Below are positions 25,031 through 33,748 of a DNA stretch of 64,000 nt, one piece after another (the stretch's first letter is position 1; each line of letters starts with the position of its first letter). Source of the stretch: Rugamonas sp. A1-17 (lineage in GTDB: Bacteria; Pseudomonadota; Gammaproteobacteria; Burkholderiales; Burkholderiaceae_D). Location: NCBI GenBank assembly GCA_025548565.1, contig JAJLPB010000002.1, positions 496,001-560,000 on the forward strand, read 5' to 3'. The notes beneath the pieces were generated by a model, which made no database searches, had not been told where the DNA came from, and saw only the letters and a program-made list of their open reading frames with translations. The translations under genes were made by a program, and so were the position numbers.

Positions 25031-26422
25031 ATGGCCAGGTGGTTGAAGCTCGCCGCCGTGGCAGCCGTGGTGCTGGCCAGCGGCGTGCTTGCGCTGGTAC
25101 TGCATCCGCCGGACCTGCTGCGCGTTGGCGCGAACTATGGCGCCAAGATGGTGTGTTCCAATGTGTTCATCGCGGGCCGTGATGCGCAGGCCGTGCTGGC
25201 CGACGATGTGCAGGCGCCGGGTCATCCCATACTCAAGCTGCTGAAGGTGCGCATCGACAGGGAGCGCAAACTGGTACGCGCCGACCTGCTGGGCTTTGTC
25301 GGCAATGGCCTGGCCGTGTACCGGCCCGGCACCGGCTGCGCGGTGGTGCCGGACGGCGATGTCGGGAAGGCCGCGCAGTACACCTACCCTCCTCTTAAAA
25401 TCTGGGCGCCGTCGGCCACCGTGCCCTGGCCCACTGGCTCGCTGCCGCTGACCATGCCGGCGGTGCAGGCCTTGCTGGACCAGGATGCGCTGGCCGGTCC
25501 CGGCATGCGCGGCGTGGCCGTGATCCACCACGGCCGGCTGGTAGCGCAGCGTTATGGCGCTGGCTTCAATGCCGGCACGCCGTTGCTGGGATGGTCGATG
25601 ACCAAGACCGTCACCGCCGCGCTGGTCGGCATCCAGATCGCCGACGGCAAGCTCGCGCCGCAACAAAGCGGCTTCTGGCCCGACGCGGCCGATCCGCGCG
25701 CGGCCATCACGCTGGCGCAGCTGATGGCGATGAGCAGCGGCCTGCAATTCAATGAGGGCTATGGCGACGTCTCGGACGTCACGCGCATGCTGTACCTGGA
25801 GCCGGACATGGCGGCCTACAGCGCCGCCCAGCCCTTGGCGCAGGCGCCGGGCAGCGCGTGGAACTACTCCAGCGGCACCACGCTGCTGCTGTCGCGGATC
25901 TGGCAGCGCGCGACGGCGGCGGCCGGCAAGCAGGCGCCGACGTCGGCGGCCGTGCTGGCGCTTCCGCACGAACGCCTGTTCGAGCCGCTGGGCATGAGCA
26001 GCGCCGTGATGGAGGCTGACGCGCGCGGCAACCTGGTTGGCTCCAGCTATATGTATGCGACCACGCAGGACTGGGCACGCTTCGGCCAGTTCCTGCTGCA
26101 GGACGGCGTCTGGCAGGGCAAGCGCCTGCTGCCGGAAGGCTTCGTGGCCGGCATGCGGCTGGTGGCGCCGGCGTCAGGAGGCCAGTACGGGCAAGGCCAG
26201 GTCTGGCGCTGGGGGCCGTCCGGCACCACGCCGGAAGGACAGGATCCGGACCCGCCGTTCAAGCTGCCCGCCGATACCTACTGGCTGGAAGGCCATGACG
26301 GCCAGACCATCACCGTCGTGCCGTCGAAGGATCTGGTGGTGGTGCGGCTGGGATTGACGCCGGACCGCCTGCACTATCAGCCCCAGGCGCTGGTGGCGGC
26401 CGTGATCAAGGCGCTCGAATGA
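25031..26422 (+). CDS. serine hydrolase of the beta-lactamase/PBP family
   Basis: A 463-residue class C beta-lactamase-related hydrolase anchored by an N-terminal membrane helix (residues ~5-24), so periplasmic. SMTK (GWSMTKTVTAAL) supplies the catalytic Ser and Lys, WNYSSGTTLLL the Tyr motif, and EGHDGQTITV the third motif (HDG in place of KTG). This pattern fits esterases or peptidases of the family rather than true beta-lactamases. The ATG directly follows the TonB receptor stop and the gene overlaps the MaoC-like gene by 4 bases (ATGA), so all three are co-translated. It may process what the receptor imports. Confidence 0.85.
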   Translation: MARWLKLAAVAAVVLASGVLALVLHPPDLLRVGANYGAKMVCSNVFIAGRDAQAVLADDVQAPGHPILKLLKVRIDRERKLVRADLLGFVGNGLAVYRPGTGCAVVPDGDVGKAAQYTYPPLKIWAPSATVPWPTGSLPLTMPAVQALLDQDALAGPGMRGVAVIHHGRLVAQRYGAGFNAGTPLLGWSMTKTVTAALVGIQIADGKLAPQQSGFWPDAADPRAAITLAQLMAMSSGLQFNEGYGDVSDVTRMLYLEPDMAAYSAAQPLAQAPGSAWNYSSGTTLLLSRIWQRATAAAGKQAPTSAAVLALPHERLFEPLGMSSAVMEADARGNLVGSSYMYATTQDWARFGQFLLQDGVWQGKRLLPEGFVAGMRLVAPASGGQYGQGQVWRWGPSGTTPEGQDPDPPFKLPADTYWLEGHDGQTITVVPSKDLVVVRLGLTPDRLHYQPQALVAAVIKALE

Positions 26423-27321
26423 CGGCGGACGGCGTCGTCCCATACAGCCTGCTGCGCCACCAGGGCGCGATGCTGCGGGCCAGCGCCGGCATGCTGCTGC
26501 AGGCGGCCGGCCGCGTACTGCTGCCGCCGCGCCAGGAGGCGGGGCATGGCGTGCAGACCCACACCGTTATGCCGATCGAGCGCCGCATCGACGCACCGCC
26601 GGCGCAGCTGGTCAACCACTACATCCGCTGGTGCGGAGCGGCCGGCCGCTATGACAGCGAGCTGCCGCCGCACATGGTCTCGCAATGGAGCCTGCCGCCG
26701 GTGAGCGCGCTGCTGATGCAGCTGCCCTACCGCCTCCCCGGCATCATCAACCAGGGCGTGTCGATGACGGTGCACGGACCGCTGCCGCGCGCCACGCCGC
26801 TGGTGCTGCGCGCATCGGTCGAGCAGATTACGCATGCGGATGGCTGGGCGAGAATCGTGGTGGCCGTCGTCACCGGAACAGCGCGGCAAGCGTGCCTGGT
26901 GGAGGCGCGGCTGCGCTTGCGCGTGCGCCTGCCCGGCGCGCGCAGCGCCGGCGCGGCGCCGGTGCGGCCGCCCGATCCCGAGTGGCTGACCGCGGGCAGC
27001 TGGCATGCCGAAGCGGGCGACGGCCTGCGCTTCGCGCTGCTGACCGGCGACTTCAATCCCATCCACTGGTGCGGGCCGCTGGCGCGCCGCTCGCTGTTCG
27101 GCGGCCTGGTGCTGCACGGCTTCGGCAGCCTGGCGCGCAGCGTCGAGACGCTGGCGCCGGGCAGCTACACGGAACTCGATGTGCGCTTCCTGCGTCCGGT
27201 CGCCCTGCCCAGCGGCGCGCTGTCGGTGCAGCTGGCGCAGCAGGCCGACACCGATGGCTGGCGCGCGCTGCGCCTGGCCGGCGCCGGCGAAGCCGTCCAC
27301 CTGGCCGGCCGCCTGCGTTGA
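26419..27321 (+). CDS. MaoC-like hotdog-fold dehydratase
   Basis: A 300-residue protein with two hotdog-type domains. The C-terminal domain carries LTGDFNPIHW and the helix GGLVLHGFGS, the MaoC/R-hydratase active-site pattern (Asp, Asn, His), so an enoyl-CoA hydratase-type reaction is expected. The N-terminal half (VMPIERRIDAPPAQLVNHYI) looks like a degenerate partner domain. Cytosolic, no signal peptide. It overlaps the serine hydrolase gene by four bases, which is an unusual partner for a CoA-ester enzyme. Substrate unknown, perhaps an acyl chain released outside. Confidence 0.8.
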   Translation: MTADGVVPYSLLRHQGAMLRASAGMLLQAAGRVLLPPRQEAGHGVQTHTVMPIERRIDAPPAQLVNHYIRWCGAAGRYDSELPPHMVSQWSLPPVSALLMQLPYRLPGIINQGVSMTVHGPLPRATPLVLRASVEQITHADGWARIVVAVVTGTARQACLVEARLRLRVRLPGARSAGAAPVRPPDPEWLTAGSWHAEAGDGLRFALLTGDFNPIHWCGPLARRSLFGGLVLHGFGSLARSVETLAPGSYTELDVRFLRPVALPSGALSVQLAQQADTDGWRALRLAGAGEAVHLAGRLR

Positions 27322-27385
27322 CGTTGCGTGCCGCCGCCGGCCGGTGTATCGTCTGCGCAGTTCAACCAACACCAAGGATGCGACG

Positions 27386-27961
27386 ATGACGCTACTGATA
27401 CTGGGCTTGCTGATTTTCCTCGGACTGCACTCGGTCCGCATCTTCGCCGACGGCTGGCGCACCGCGATGCGCGCCCGCCTGGGCGAGAACGGCTGGAAGG
27501 GCCTGTATTCGCTGGTGTCGCTGGCCGGCTTCGGGCTGCTGCTGTGGGGTTACGGGCTGGCGCGCCAGCAGCCGGTGGTGGTGTGGTCGCCGCCGGTGTT
27601 CATGCGGCACATCGCGGCGCCGCTGATGGTGCTGTCCTTCATCCTGCTGGTGGCCGCCTACGTGCCGCGCAACGGCATCAAGGCGCGCCTGCATCATCCG
27701 ATGACGCTGGCCGTCAAGGTGTGGGCGCTGGCCCACCTGCTGGCCAACGGCACGCTGCACGACATGATCCTGTTCGGCAGCTTCCTGGTATGGTCAGTGC
27801 TGCTGTTCCGCTCCGCCCGCAAGCGCGACGCGGCCGCCGGCACCGTCTACCCGCCCGGCAAGGGCATGGCGACAGCGGTCACGGTGGTGGCGGGATTTGC
27901 GGTATCGGTGGTGTTCGCCCACTGGCTGCACCGGATGCTGATCGGCGTGAGCCCGTTCTGA
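27386..27961 (+). CDS. NnrU family membrane protein
   Basis: A 191-residue inner-membrane protein of the NnrU family with about five membrane helices. Family features are LGLHSVRI near the N-terminus, the HHPMTLAVKVWALAHLLANG segment, and the LHDMILFGSFLVWSVL helix. NnrU is linked to nitric oxide reduction in some denitrifiers, but no nitrogen-oxide gene is nearby. AAGGAT precedes the ATG. It is 64 bases after the MaoC-like gene and converges with the small exported gene, 4 bases apart. Confidence 0.85.
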   Translation: MTLLILGLLIFLGLHSVRIFADGWRTAMRARLGENGWKGLYSLVSLAGFGLLLWGYGLARQQPVVVWSPPVFMRHIAAPLMVLSFILLVAAYVPRNGIKARLHHPMTLAVKVWALAHLLANGTLHDMILFGSFLVWSVLLFRSARKRDAAAGTVYPPGKGMATAVTVVAGFAVSVVFAHWLHRMLIGVSPF

Positions 27962-27965
27962 AGAC

Positions 27966-28364
27966 TCAGTGGCATTTGCCCCGTATTACCGCCGCGATCA
28001 CCCACGGCAGCGAGTACGGCCCCACCACCGCGATCGGGCCGATGTAGGCGGGTTGCAGCTTGAGCGCGTCGTCGTGCAGACAGTCGGGCACCCTGGCCTG
28101 CTCGAACGCGGCGCTCATCTTGTCGTGCATGCCGGGCACGGTGGTGCCGTAGACACCGGCCGAGGCCTTGGCCGGATCGACCGGATGCGGGTCCTCCGCG
28201 ATGGTGTCGCGCACGGCCTTGCGTATCAGTTCGTCGGACAGGACCGGTGGCTGGCTCAGGTCGCCCGCCACCGGGTCGGCCGGCTTCGGGACCGGCGTTT
28301 CCGGCAGCGGCCACGCGGCCAGCGGCATGGCCACCAGGCAGCCGACAACAAACATACCCTTCAT
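27966..28364 (-). CDS. small exported hypothetical protein
   Basis: A 132-residue protein with a signal peptide of about 20 residues (MKGMFVVGCLVAMPLAAWPL), then a Pro-rich segment and a C-terminal region with two Cys (VPDCLHDDAL, RGKCH) that could form a disulfide. The ending VVGPYSLPWVIAAVIRGKC is hydrophobic. AAAGGAAA precedes the ATG. I do not recognise a named family. Periplasmic location is inferred. Confidence 0.65.
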   Translation of the reverse strand: MKGMFVVGCLVAMPLAAWPLPETPVPKPADPVAGDLSQPPVLSDELIRKAVRDTIAEDPHPVDPAKASAGVYGTTVPGMHDKMSAAFEQARVPDCLHDDALKLQPAYIGPIAVVGPYSLPWVIAAVIRGKCH

Positions 28365-28405
28365 CCCATTTCCTTTTCAGCGCCCGAACTCACCTGGCTC
28401 ATATT

Positions 28406-29443
28406 CTACGCGCCTTGGACATGGTCAGACACCGGCTCCATGCCGGCCACGCGGACGGTGTCGCGGCCGCCCTGCTTGGCCGCGTACAACATGGTGTCGA
28501 CCTGTGCGAGCCAGCCGGCCGGCGTGCCGCGCTTGTCCATGAAGACCACGCCGATCGACACCGTCAGCGGATGGCCGTCGACCAGCGTGGCGCCGGCCAC
28601 GGCGGCCCGCAGGTTCTCGGCCAGTTGCGTGGCCGCCCCCAGCTCGGCGCCGTTGGCGATCACCGCGAACTCCTCGCCGCCGTAGCGGAACAGGCGGTCG
28701 GTCGAGCGCGTGTTCAGGCGCATCACGTCGGCCAGCCGCCGCAGCGCCTGGTCGCCGGCCGCGTGGCCGTAAGTGTCGTTGACCTGCTTGAAATGGTCCA
28801 GGTCCAGCAACAGCAGGCAGGAGGGCAGCTGCGGCCGGCGCTCGTCGGCGTGCTCGGCCAGCTTGCGGTCCAGCGCGCGGCGGTTGCCGATGCCGGTCAG
28901 GAAGTCCAGCTCGACCTCGGTGTGCAACGCCTTGTTCTGCTCGCCCGTGCGGTAGGCGAAGATGTAGGCGAACAGGTTGACCAGGCCGATCGTGACGACG
29001 ATGGTGAGCAGGTTCAGCACCGCCATCTGCGACACCAGGATGGCCACCAGCGCCGCCAGCGTGACGCTGTTGATCGCCACCGCCACCCGGGGCCGCAGCA
29101 CGAAGTAGCAGGAGATCATGGTCGGGTAGACCCAGTAGATCAGCGACACGCCGCGCATGTACACGGTGGCCAGCAGGCCGGCCGAGTAAAACAGCGTGAC
29201 GCAGACGCCGGCCACGCGATGGCGGCCGGTGCGCCACACGTGCACGATCACCGCCAGCATGGCCAGCACCAGCGCCATGTCGACCGCCGCCGACAGCCAC
29301 TGGCGCTGCACCAGCCGGTACACGCCGAACGGCAGGATGCTGGGGATGCTCAGCGCGCACAACAGCATCAGGATCACTTCCTCGATGCTGCGCTTGCGCT
29401 GGCCGGACAGCCAGCCGAAGCGGCGGTCCGCGCCCTGGTCCAT
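28406..29443 (-). CDS. membrane diguanylate cyclase (GGDEF)
   Basis: About 345 residues. The N-terminal ~170 residues form roughly five to six membrane helices, a likely sensor. The GGDEF domain has DFLTGIGNRRAL and the active motif GGEEF at residues 255-259, so it should make cyclic di-GMP. The inhibitory I-site RSTD lies nine residues before the motif and is intact, so product feedback is expected. It starts about 20 bases after the RND pump gene on the same strand, so it may be co-transcribed with the efflux operon. An in-frame GTG at 29452 is an alternative start; ATG 29443 has AGG about 8 bases upstream. Confidence 0.87.
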   Translation of the reverse strand: MDQGADRRFGWLSGQRKRSIEEVILMLLCALSIPSILPFGVYRLVQRQWLSAAVDMALVLAMLAVIVHVWRTGRHRVAGVCVTLFYSAGLLATVYMRGVSLIYWVYPTMISCYFVLRPRVAVAINSVTLAALVAILVSQMAVLNLLTIVVTIGLVNLFAYIFAYRTGEQNKALHTEVELDFLTGIGNRRALDRKLAEHADERRPQLPSCLLLLDLDHFKQVNDTYGHAAGDQALRRLADVMRLNTRSTDRLFRYGGEEFAVIANGAELGAATQLAENLRAAVAGATLVDGHPLTVSIGVVFMDKRGTPAGWLAQVDTMLYAAKQGGRDTVRVAGMEPVSDHVQGA

Positions 29444-29463
29444 GCCGGACACCTGCCGCGGCT

Positions 29464-32400
29464 TCAGGTCGGCTGGCCGGCGTGGGCCGGTGCTGCGCCG
29501 CCGTGGCCGCCGGACCGCGGGTCGGCCTGCGGCTCGGCCTTGTGCTGGCCGGACAGGAACATATACATGGCCGGCACCACGAACAGCGTGAACAGCGTGC
29601 CGATCGACAGGCCGGTGAAGATCACCAGGCCCATCGCGTGGCGCCCGGCCGCGCCGGCGCCGGACGCCACCACCAGCGGCACCACGCCGAACACCATCGC
29701 GGCCGTGGTCATCAGGATGGGGCGCAGGCGGGTGGCGGCCGCCTCCTCGATGGCCTCGCGCTTGCTCTTGCCGGCCATGCGCAGGTGGTTGGCCACCTCG
29801 ACGATCAGGATGCCGTGCTTGGAGATCAGCCCCATCAGCGTCACCAGCCCGACCTGGGTGTAGATGTTGATCGAGGCGAAGCCGAGGAAGATGAAGGTCA
29901 TCGCGCCGAACAGCGCCATCGGCACCGAGAACAAGATCACGACCGGATCGCGGAAGCTCTCGAACTGCGCCGCCAGCGCCAGGAACACGATGATGACGGC
30001 GAACGCCATCGTCACCAGGAAGCCGCCCGATTCGCTCATGAACTGGCGCGAGCCGCCCGAGTAGTCGACCGTGTAGCCGGTCGGCGCCACTTCCTTGACG
30101 GTGTTGCGCAGGTATTCCAGGATCTCGCCCTGCGAGGCGCCGGTCACGCCGGAGATGGTGGCCGAGTTCAGTTGCTGGAAGCGGGTCACCGATTCCGGCT
30201 GCACGCTGTACTTGATGCTGGCCACGGTGCTGGCCGGGATCATGGCGCCGCCCGGGGTCTTGATGTAGAAGTCCAGCACGTCGGCCGGGTTCAGCCGGTC
30301 GACCTGCTGCACCTGCGGAATCACCTTGTACGAGCGGCCCGAGATCGAGAAGTAGTTGACGTAGCCGCCGCCCAGCGCCGCGCCCATGGCGTTGCCGAAG
30401 TCCTGCTGCGTCAGGCCCAGCGTGGCCAGCTTGTCGCGGTCGACCTCGACGCGCGCCTGCGGCGAATCGATCTTCAGGTCGACGTCGGCGAAGTAGAATT
30501 TATTGTCCTTGCGGGCCTTGTCCAGCACCGCCTGCGCCACCGTGTTGAGGTTCTCGAACGGCTCGGTGGTGGTGATGACGAACTGCACCGGCAAGCCCGA
30601 GCTGCCCGGCAGCGCCGGGAACTGGAACGCCGCCACGCGCCCGCCGGCCACGTTGTTCCACTTCTGCTGCAGCTCCTGCTGGATCTCGTGCGCCGAGCGC
30701 GAACGCTTGTCCCACGACTTGAACAGCACGCCGCCGATGCCGGCGTTGGTGGTCGGCACGCCGGTGATCTGGAACATCTGCTCGTACTCGGGCAGCGAGT
30801 GGGCGATGTCGAAGATCTGCTTGGCGTAGGCCTGCATCTGGTCCGAGGTGGCGGTCGGGGCGCCGACCACCTGCGACAGCACGATGCCCTGGTCCTCCTC
30901 GGGCGCCAGTTCGGACTGCGACATCTTGAACATCAGCCCCAGCAGCAGGCTGAGGATGACGCCCATGACGATCAGCACCGGCCAGGTGTTGAGCAGGCTG
31001 TGCAGCAAGCGCAGGTAGCCGTTGTGGACCTTCTCGAACACCTTGTCGATGGCCTTGACGAAGCGGCCCTCGTCCTGCTTGGCGTCGAAGAAGTGGCCGC
31101 ACATCATCGGCGACAGGGTCAGCGCGACGATGCCCGACACCGCCACCGCGCCGGCCAGCGTGAAGGCGAATTCGGTGAACAGCGCGCCGGTCAGGCCGCC
31201 CTGGAAGCCGATCGGCACGTACACGGCGATCAGCACCACCGTCATCGCCAGGATCGGGCTGCCCAGCTCGCGCGCGGCGATGATGGCGGCGTCGAACGGC
31301 TTGATGCCCTCCTTCATGTGGCGGTCGACGTTCTCCACCACGATGATGGCGTCGTCCACCACCAGGCCGATGGCCAGCACGATGGCCAGCAGGGTCAGCA
31401 GGTTGATCGAGTAGCCCAGCATCAGCATCACGAAGAAGGTGCCCACCAGCGACAGCGGCATGGCGATCACCGGCACGATCACCGCGCGGAAGCTGCCCAG
31501 GAACAGGTAGATGACGATGGTGACGATGATCAGCGCCTCGACCAGGGTCTTGACCACCTCGTCGATGGAGGTGTTGATGAACTCGGTCGAGTCGTAGACG
31601 ATCTCGCCGGTCAGGCCGTTCGGCAGCTGCTCCTTGATCGGCGGGAAGGCTTCGCGCACGCGCTTGGCCACGTCCAGGATGTTGGCCTCGGGCGCCACCT
31701 TGATGCCGATGAACACCGAACGCACGCCGCTGAAGGCGACGTTGAAGTCATAGTTCTCCGAGCCCAGCGTGACGGTGGCGATGTCCTCCAGGTGGACGAT
31801 GGCGCCGCCCGCCTGCTTGACGGCCAGCGCCTTGAACTCGTCCACCGTGTGCAGGTCGGTGCCGGCGGTCAGCGGCACGGTCACCATCTGGCCCTTGGAG
31901 GCGCCCAGCCCGGTCAGGTAGTTGTTCTGCGCCAGCGCCGTGCTGACGTCGGTCGCGGTGACGCCGTGCGCCGCCATCTTGCCGGCGTCCAGCCAGGCGC
32001 GCAGCGCGAACTGGCGCGCGCCCAGCAGCTCGGCGGTCTGCACGCCCTGGATCGAATCCAGCTTGGGCTTGACCACGCGCGCCAGGAAGTCGGTCACGTT
32101 GTTGGTCGGCAGCGTGTCGCTGTAGAAGCCCATGTACATGGCGTCGGTGGTCTGGCCGGTCTGCACCGTCAGCACCGGCTGCTGCGCCTGCTGCGGCAAC
32201 TGGTTGCGCACCGAGTTGACCTGGGTGGTGATCTCGGTCAGCGCGCGGTTGGAATCGTAGTTCAGCCGCAAGGTGGCGGTGATCACCGACACGCCGCTGT
32301 TGGACGACGAGGACAGGTAGTCGATGCCCTGCGCCTGCGCGATGGCCGATTCCAGCGGCTGCGTGATGAAGCCGGCCACGGTGGAGGCGTCGGCGCCGTA

Positions 32401-32553
32401 GTAGGTGGTGGAGATGGTCACCACCGCGTTCTGCGTCTTCGGATACTGGTTGATCGGCAGGCTGAACAGCGAGCGCAGGCCCAGCACGACGATCAGCAGG
32501 CTGACCACGCTGGCCAGCACCGGCCGCTTGATGAAGATGTCGGTGAAATTCAT
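29464..32553 (-). CDS. RND multidrug efflux permease (HAE-1 family)
   Basis: A 1029-residue inner-membrane proton-driven pump, normal for the HAE-1 family. It starts with MNFTDIFIKRPVLASVVSLL (helix 1), has two large periplasmic loops, and the helix-4 motif GLVVDDAIIVVENV with the proton-relay Asp pair. The second half repeats the pattern (ASINIYTQVGLVTLMGLISK). It forms a tripartite system with the adaptor and outer membrane factor encoded just upstream, 12 bases away. No TetR or MarR repressor is adjacent. Substrates are unknown; drugs, dyes or aromatic acids are typical. Confidence 0.93.
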   Translation of the reverse strand: MNFTDIFIKRPVLASVVSLLIVVLGLRSLFSLPINQYPKTQNAVVTISTTYYGADASTVAGFITQPLESAIAQAQGIDYLSSSSNSGVSVITATLRLNYDSNRALTEITTQVNSVRNQLPQQAQQPVLTVQTGQTTDAMYMGFYSDTLPTNNVTDFLARVVKPKLDSIQGVQTAELLGARQFALRAWLDAGKMAAHGVTATDVSTALAQNNYLTGLGASKGQMVTVPLTAGTDLHTVDEFKALAVKQAGGAIVHLEDIATVTLGSENYDFNVAFSGVRSVFIGIKVAPEANILDVAKRVREAFPPIKEQLPNGLTGEIVYDSTEFINTSIDEVVKTLVEALIIVTIVIYLFLGSFRAVIVPVIAMPLSLVGTFFVMLMLGYSINLLTLLAIVLAIGLVVDDAIIVVENVDRHMKEGIKPFDAAIIAARELGSPILAMTVVLIAVYVPIGFQGGLTGALFTEFAFTLAGAVAVSGIVALTLSPMMCGHFFDAKQDEGRFVKAIDKVFEKVHNGYLRLLHSLLNTWPVLIVMGVILSLLLGLMFKMSQSELAPEEDQGIVLSQVVGAPTATSDQMQAYAKQIFDIAHSLPEYEQMFQITGVPTTNAGIGGVLFKSWDKRSRSAHEIQQELQQKWNNVAGGRVAAFQFPALPGSSGLPVQFVITTTEPFENLNTVAQAVLDKARKDNKFYFADVDLKIDSPQARVEVDRDKLATLGLTQQDFGNAMGAALGGGYVNYFSISGRSYKVIPQVQQVDRLNPADVLDFYIKTPGGAMIPASTVASIKYSVQPESVTRFQQLNSATISGVTGASQGEILEYLRNTVKEVAPTGYTVDYSGGSRQFMSESGGFLVTMAFAVIIVFLALAAQFESFRDPVVILFSVPMALFGAMTFIFLGFASINIYTQVGLVTLMGLISKHGILIVEVANHLRMAGKSKREAIEEAAATRLRPILMTTAAMVFGVVPLVVASGAGAAGRHAMGLVIFTGLSIGTLFTLFVVPAMYMFLSGQHKAEPQADPRSGGHGGAAPAHAGQPT

Positions 32554-32565
32554 GGCGCGCCTTCC

Positions 32566-33711
32566 TTAGTGTTCCTGCGGCGTCGGATTCGGGTTGTTGG
32601 CCGGCTGCACCTTGTTGTCGATCACGGCCGGCGTGCCGTTCTTCAGTTTCAACTGGCCGCTGGTGACCACGGTCTGGCCTTCCTTCAGGCCGGTGAGGAT
32701 GGCGACCTGGTCGCCGCGCGTCGGGCCGGTGGTGACGAACACCTGCTGCGCCACCAGGTGGGCGTTGCCCTTGTCATCCTTGAGCGTGTCCTTGGCGTCG
32801 GCCGGCGGCGGCGCCAGCACGAACACGGTCGAGCCATACGGGTTGTAGGTGATGGCGGTCTGCGGCAGGGTCAGGTATTTCTTCTTGTCGCCCTGGTCCA
32901 GGCTGACGCTGGCGAACATGCCCGGCAACAGCTGGCGCTTGGCGTTGGGCACGGTGGCCTCGACCTGCACGTTGCGGGTGGCGCTGTCGACCTTGGGGCT
33001 GATCGAGGTGACCTTGCCGGGGAAGGCCACGCCAGGATAGGCGTCGGCGCTCAGGTTGAGCTTTTGGCCGATGGACAGGCCGGCCAGCTGTTTCTGCGGC
33101 ACGAAGAAATCGACATAAACCGTATCGATGGTTTGCAGCGTGACCAGCTTGTCGCCGGGGTTAAGGTATTGGCCAGGATTGACGGCGGTGATGCCCAGCT
33201 TGCCGGCGAACGGCGCGCGGATGGTCTTCTTGTCGACCACGGCCTGCTGCTGCGCGGCCAGCGCCTTGCGGCTCTTGAGGTCGGCCTCGTCGTTGTCGAG
33301 CTGGGCCTGGCTGATGGCCTGGGCGGCGAACTGCAGCTTGTCGCGCTTGAGCGTGGTGGCGGACAGGTCGGCGGCGGCCTGCAGCGCGCGCAGCTGGGCG
33401 ATGTCGGCGTCGGCGTTCATCTCGAACAGCACCTGGCCGGCCTTGACCTCGTCGCCGGACTTGAAGCGCACCTGGCGCACCAGGCCGGCGATCTCGGAGG
33501 TGACGTCGACGCCGCGCACCGGCACCAGCGTGCCGACCGAACTCAACTGCGGCTGCCATTCCGACACCTCGGCCTTGATCGCCGTGACGGTCTGCGCGCC
33601 GGGCTTGGGCGAGCTGGCGATCAGCTTTTTGATCTGCAAATATTTGCCGAACGCCAGCACGGCGATCAGGACAAGGACGGCACCTATCATGATGAACATA
33701 CGCTTGGTCAT
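32566..33711 (-). CDS. RND periplasmic adaptor (membrane fusion protein)
   Basis: A 381-residue adaptor. It is held by an N-terminal membrane helix (MFIMIGAVLVLIAVLAFG) rather than a lipid. The order is a barrel-sandwich half (TSEIAGLVRQVRFKSGDEV), coiled hairpin with alternating Leu/Ala repeats, second lipoyl half (IRAPFAGKLGI), and beta-barrel domain (YVDFFVPQKQLAGLSIG). It bridges the RND pump and the outer membrane factor. GGAG precedes the ATG by 8 bases. The C-terminus is Pro/Asn-rich. Confidence 0.92.
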   Translation of the reverse strand: MTKRMFIMIGAVLVLIAVLAFGKYLQIKKLIASSPKPGAQTVTAIKAEVSEWQPQLSSVGTLVPVRGVDVTSEIAGLVRQVRFKSGDEVKAGQVLFEMNADADIAQLRALQAAADLSATTLKRDKLQFAAQAISQAQLDNDEADLKSRKALAAQQQAVVDKKTIRAPFAGKLGITAVNPGQYLNPGDKLVTLQTIDTVYVDFFVPQKQLAGLSIGQKLNLSADAYPGVAFPGKVTSISPKVDSATRNVQVEATVPNAKRQLLPGMFASVSLDQGDKKKYLTLPQTAITYNPYGSTVFVLAPPPADAKDTLKDDKGNAHLVAQQVFVTTGPTRGDQVAILTGLKEGQTVVTSGQLKLKNGTPAVIDNKVQPANNPNPTPQEH

Positions 33712-33748
33712 GTATCGTTCTCCTGCTTTTTAATGTTGTTTGATGTGC

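Noticed and set aside
22472..25969. Very long open frame on the minus strand opposite a TonB receptor and the serine hydrolase
   Set aside because: It mirrors two well-supported genes on the + strand. The translation is Arg/Gly/His-rich with no domain, as expected from antisense frames in GC-rich DNA.
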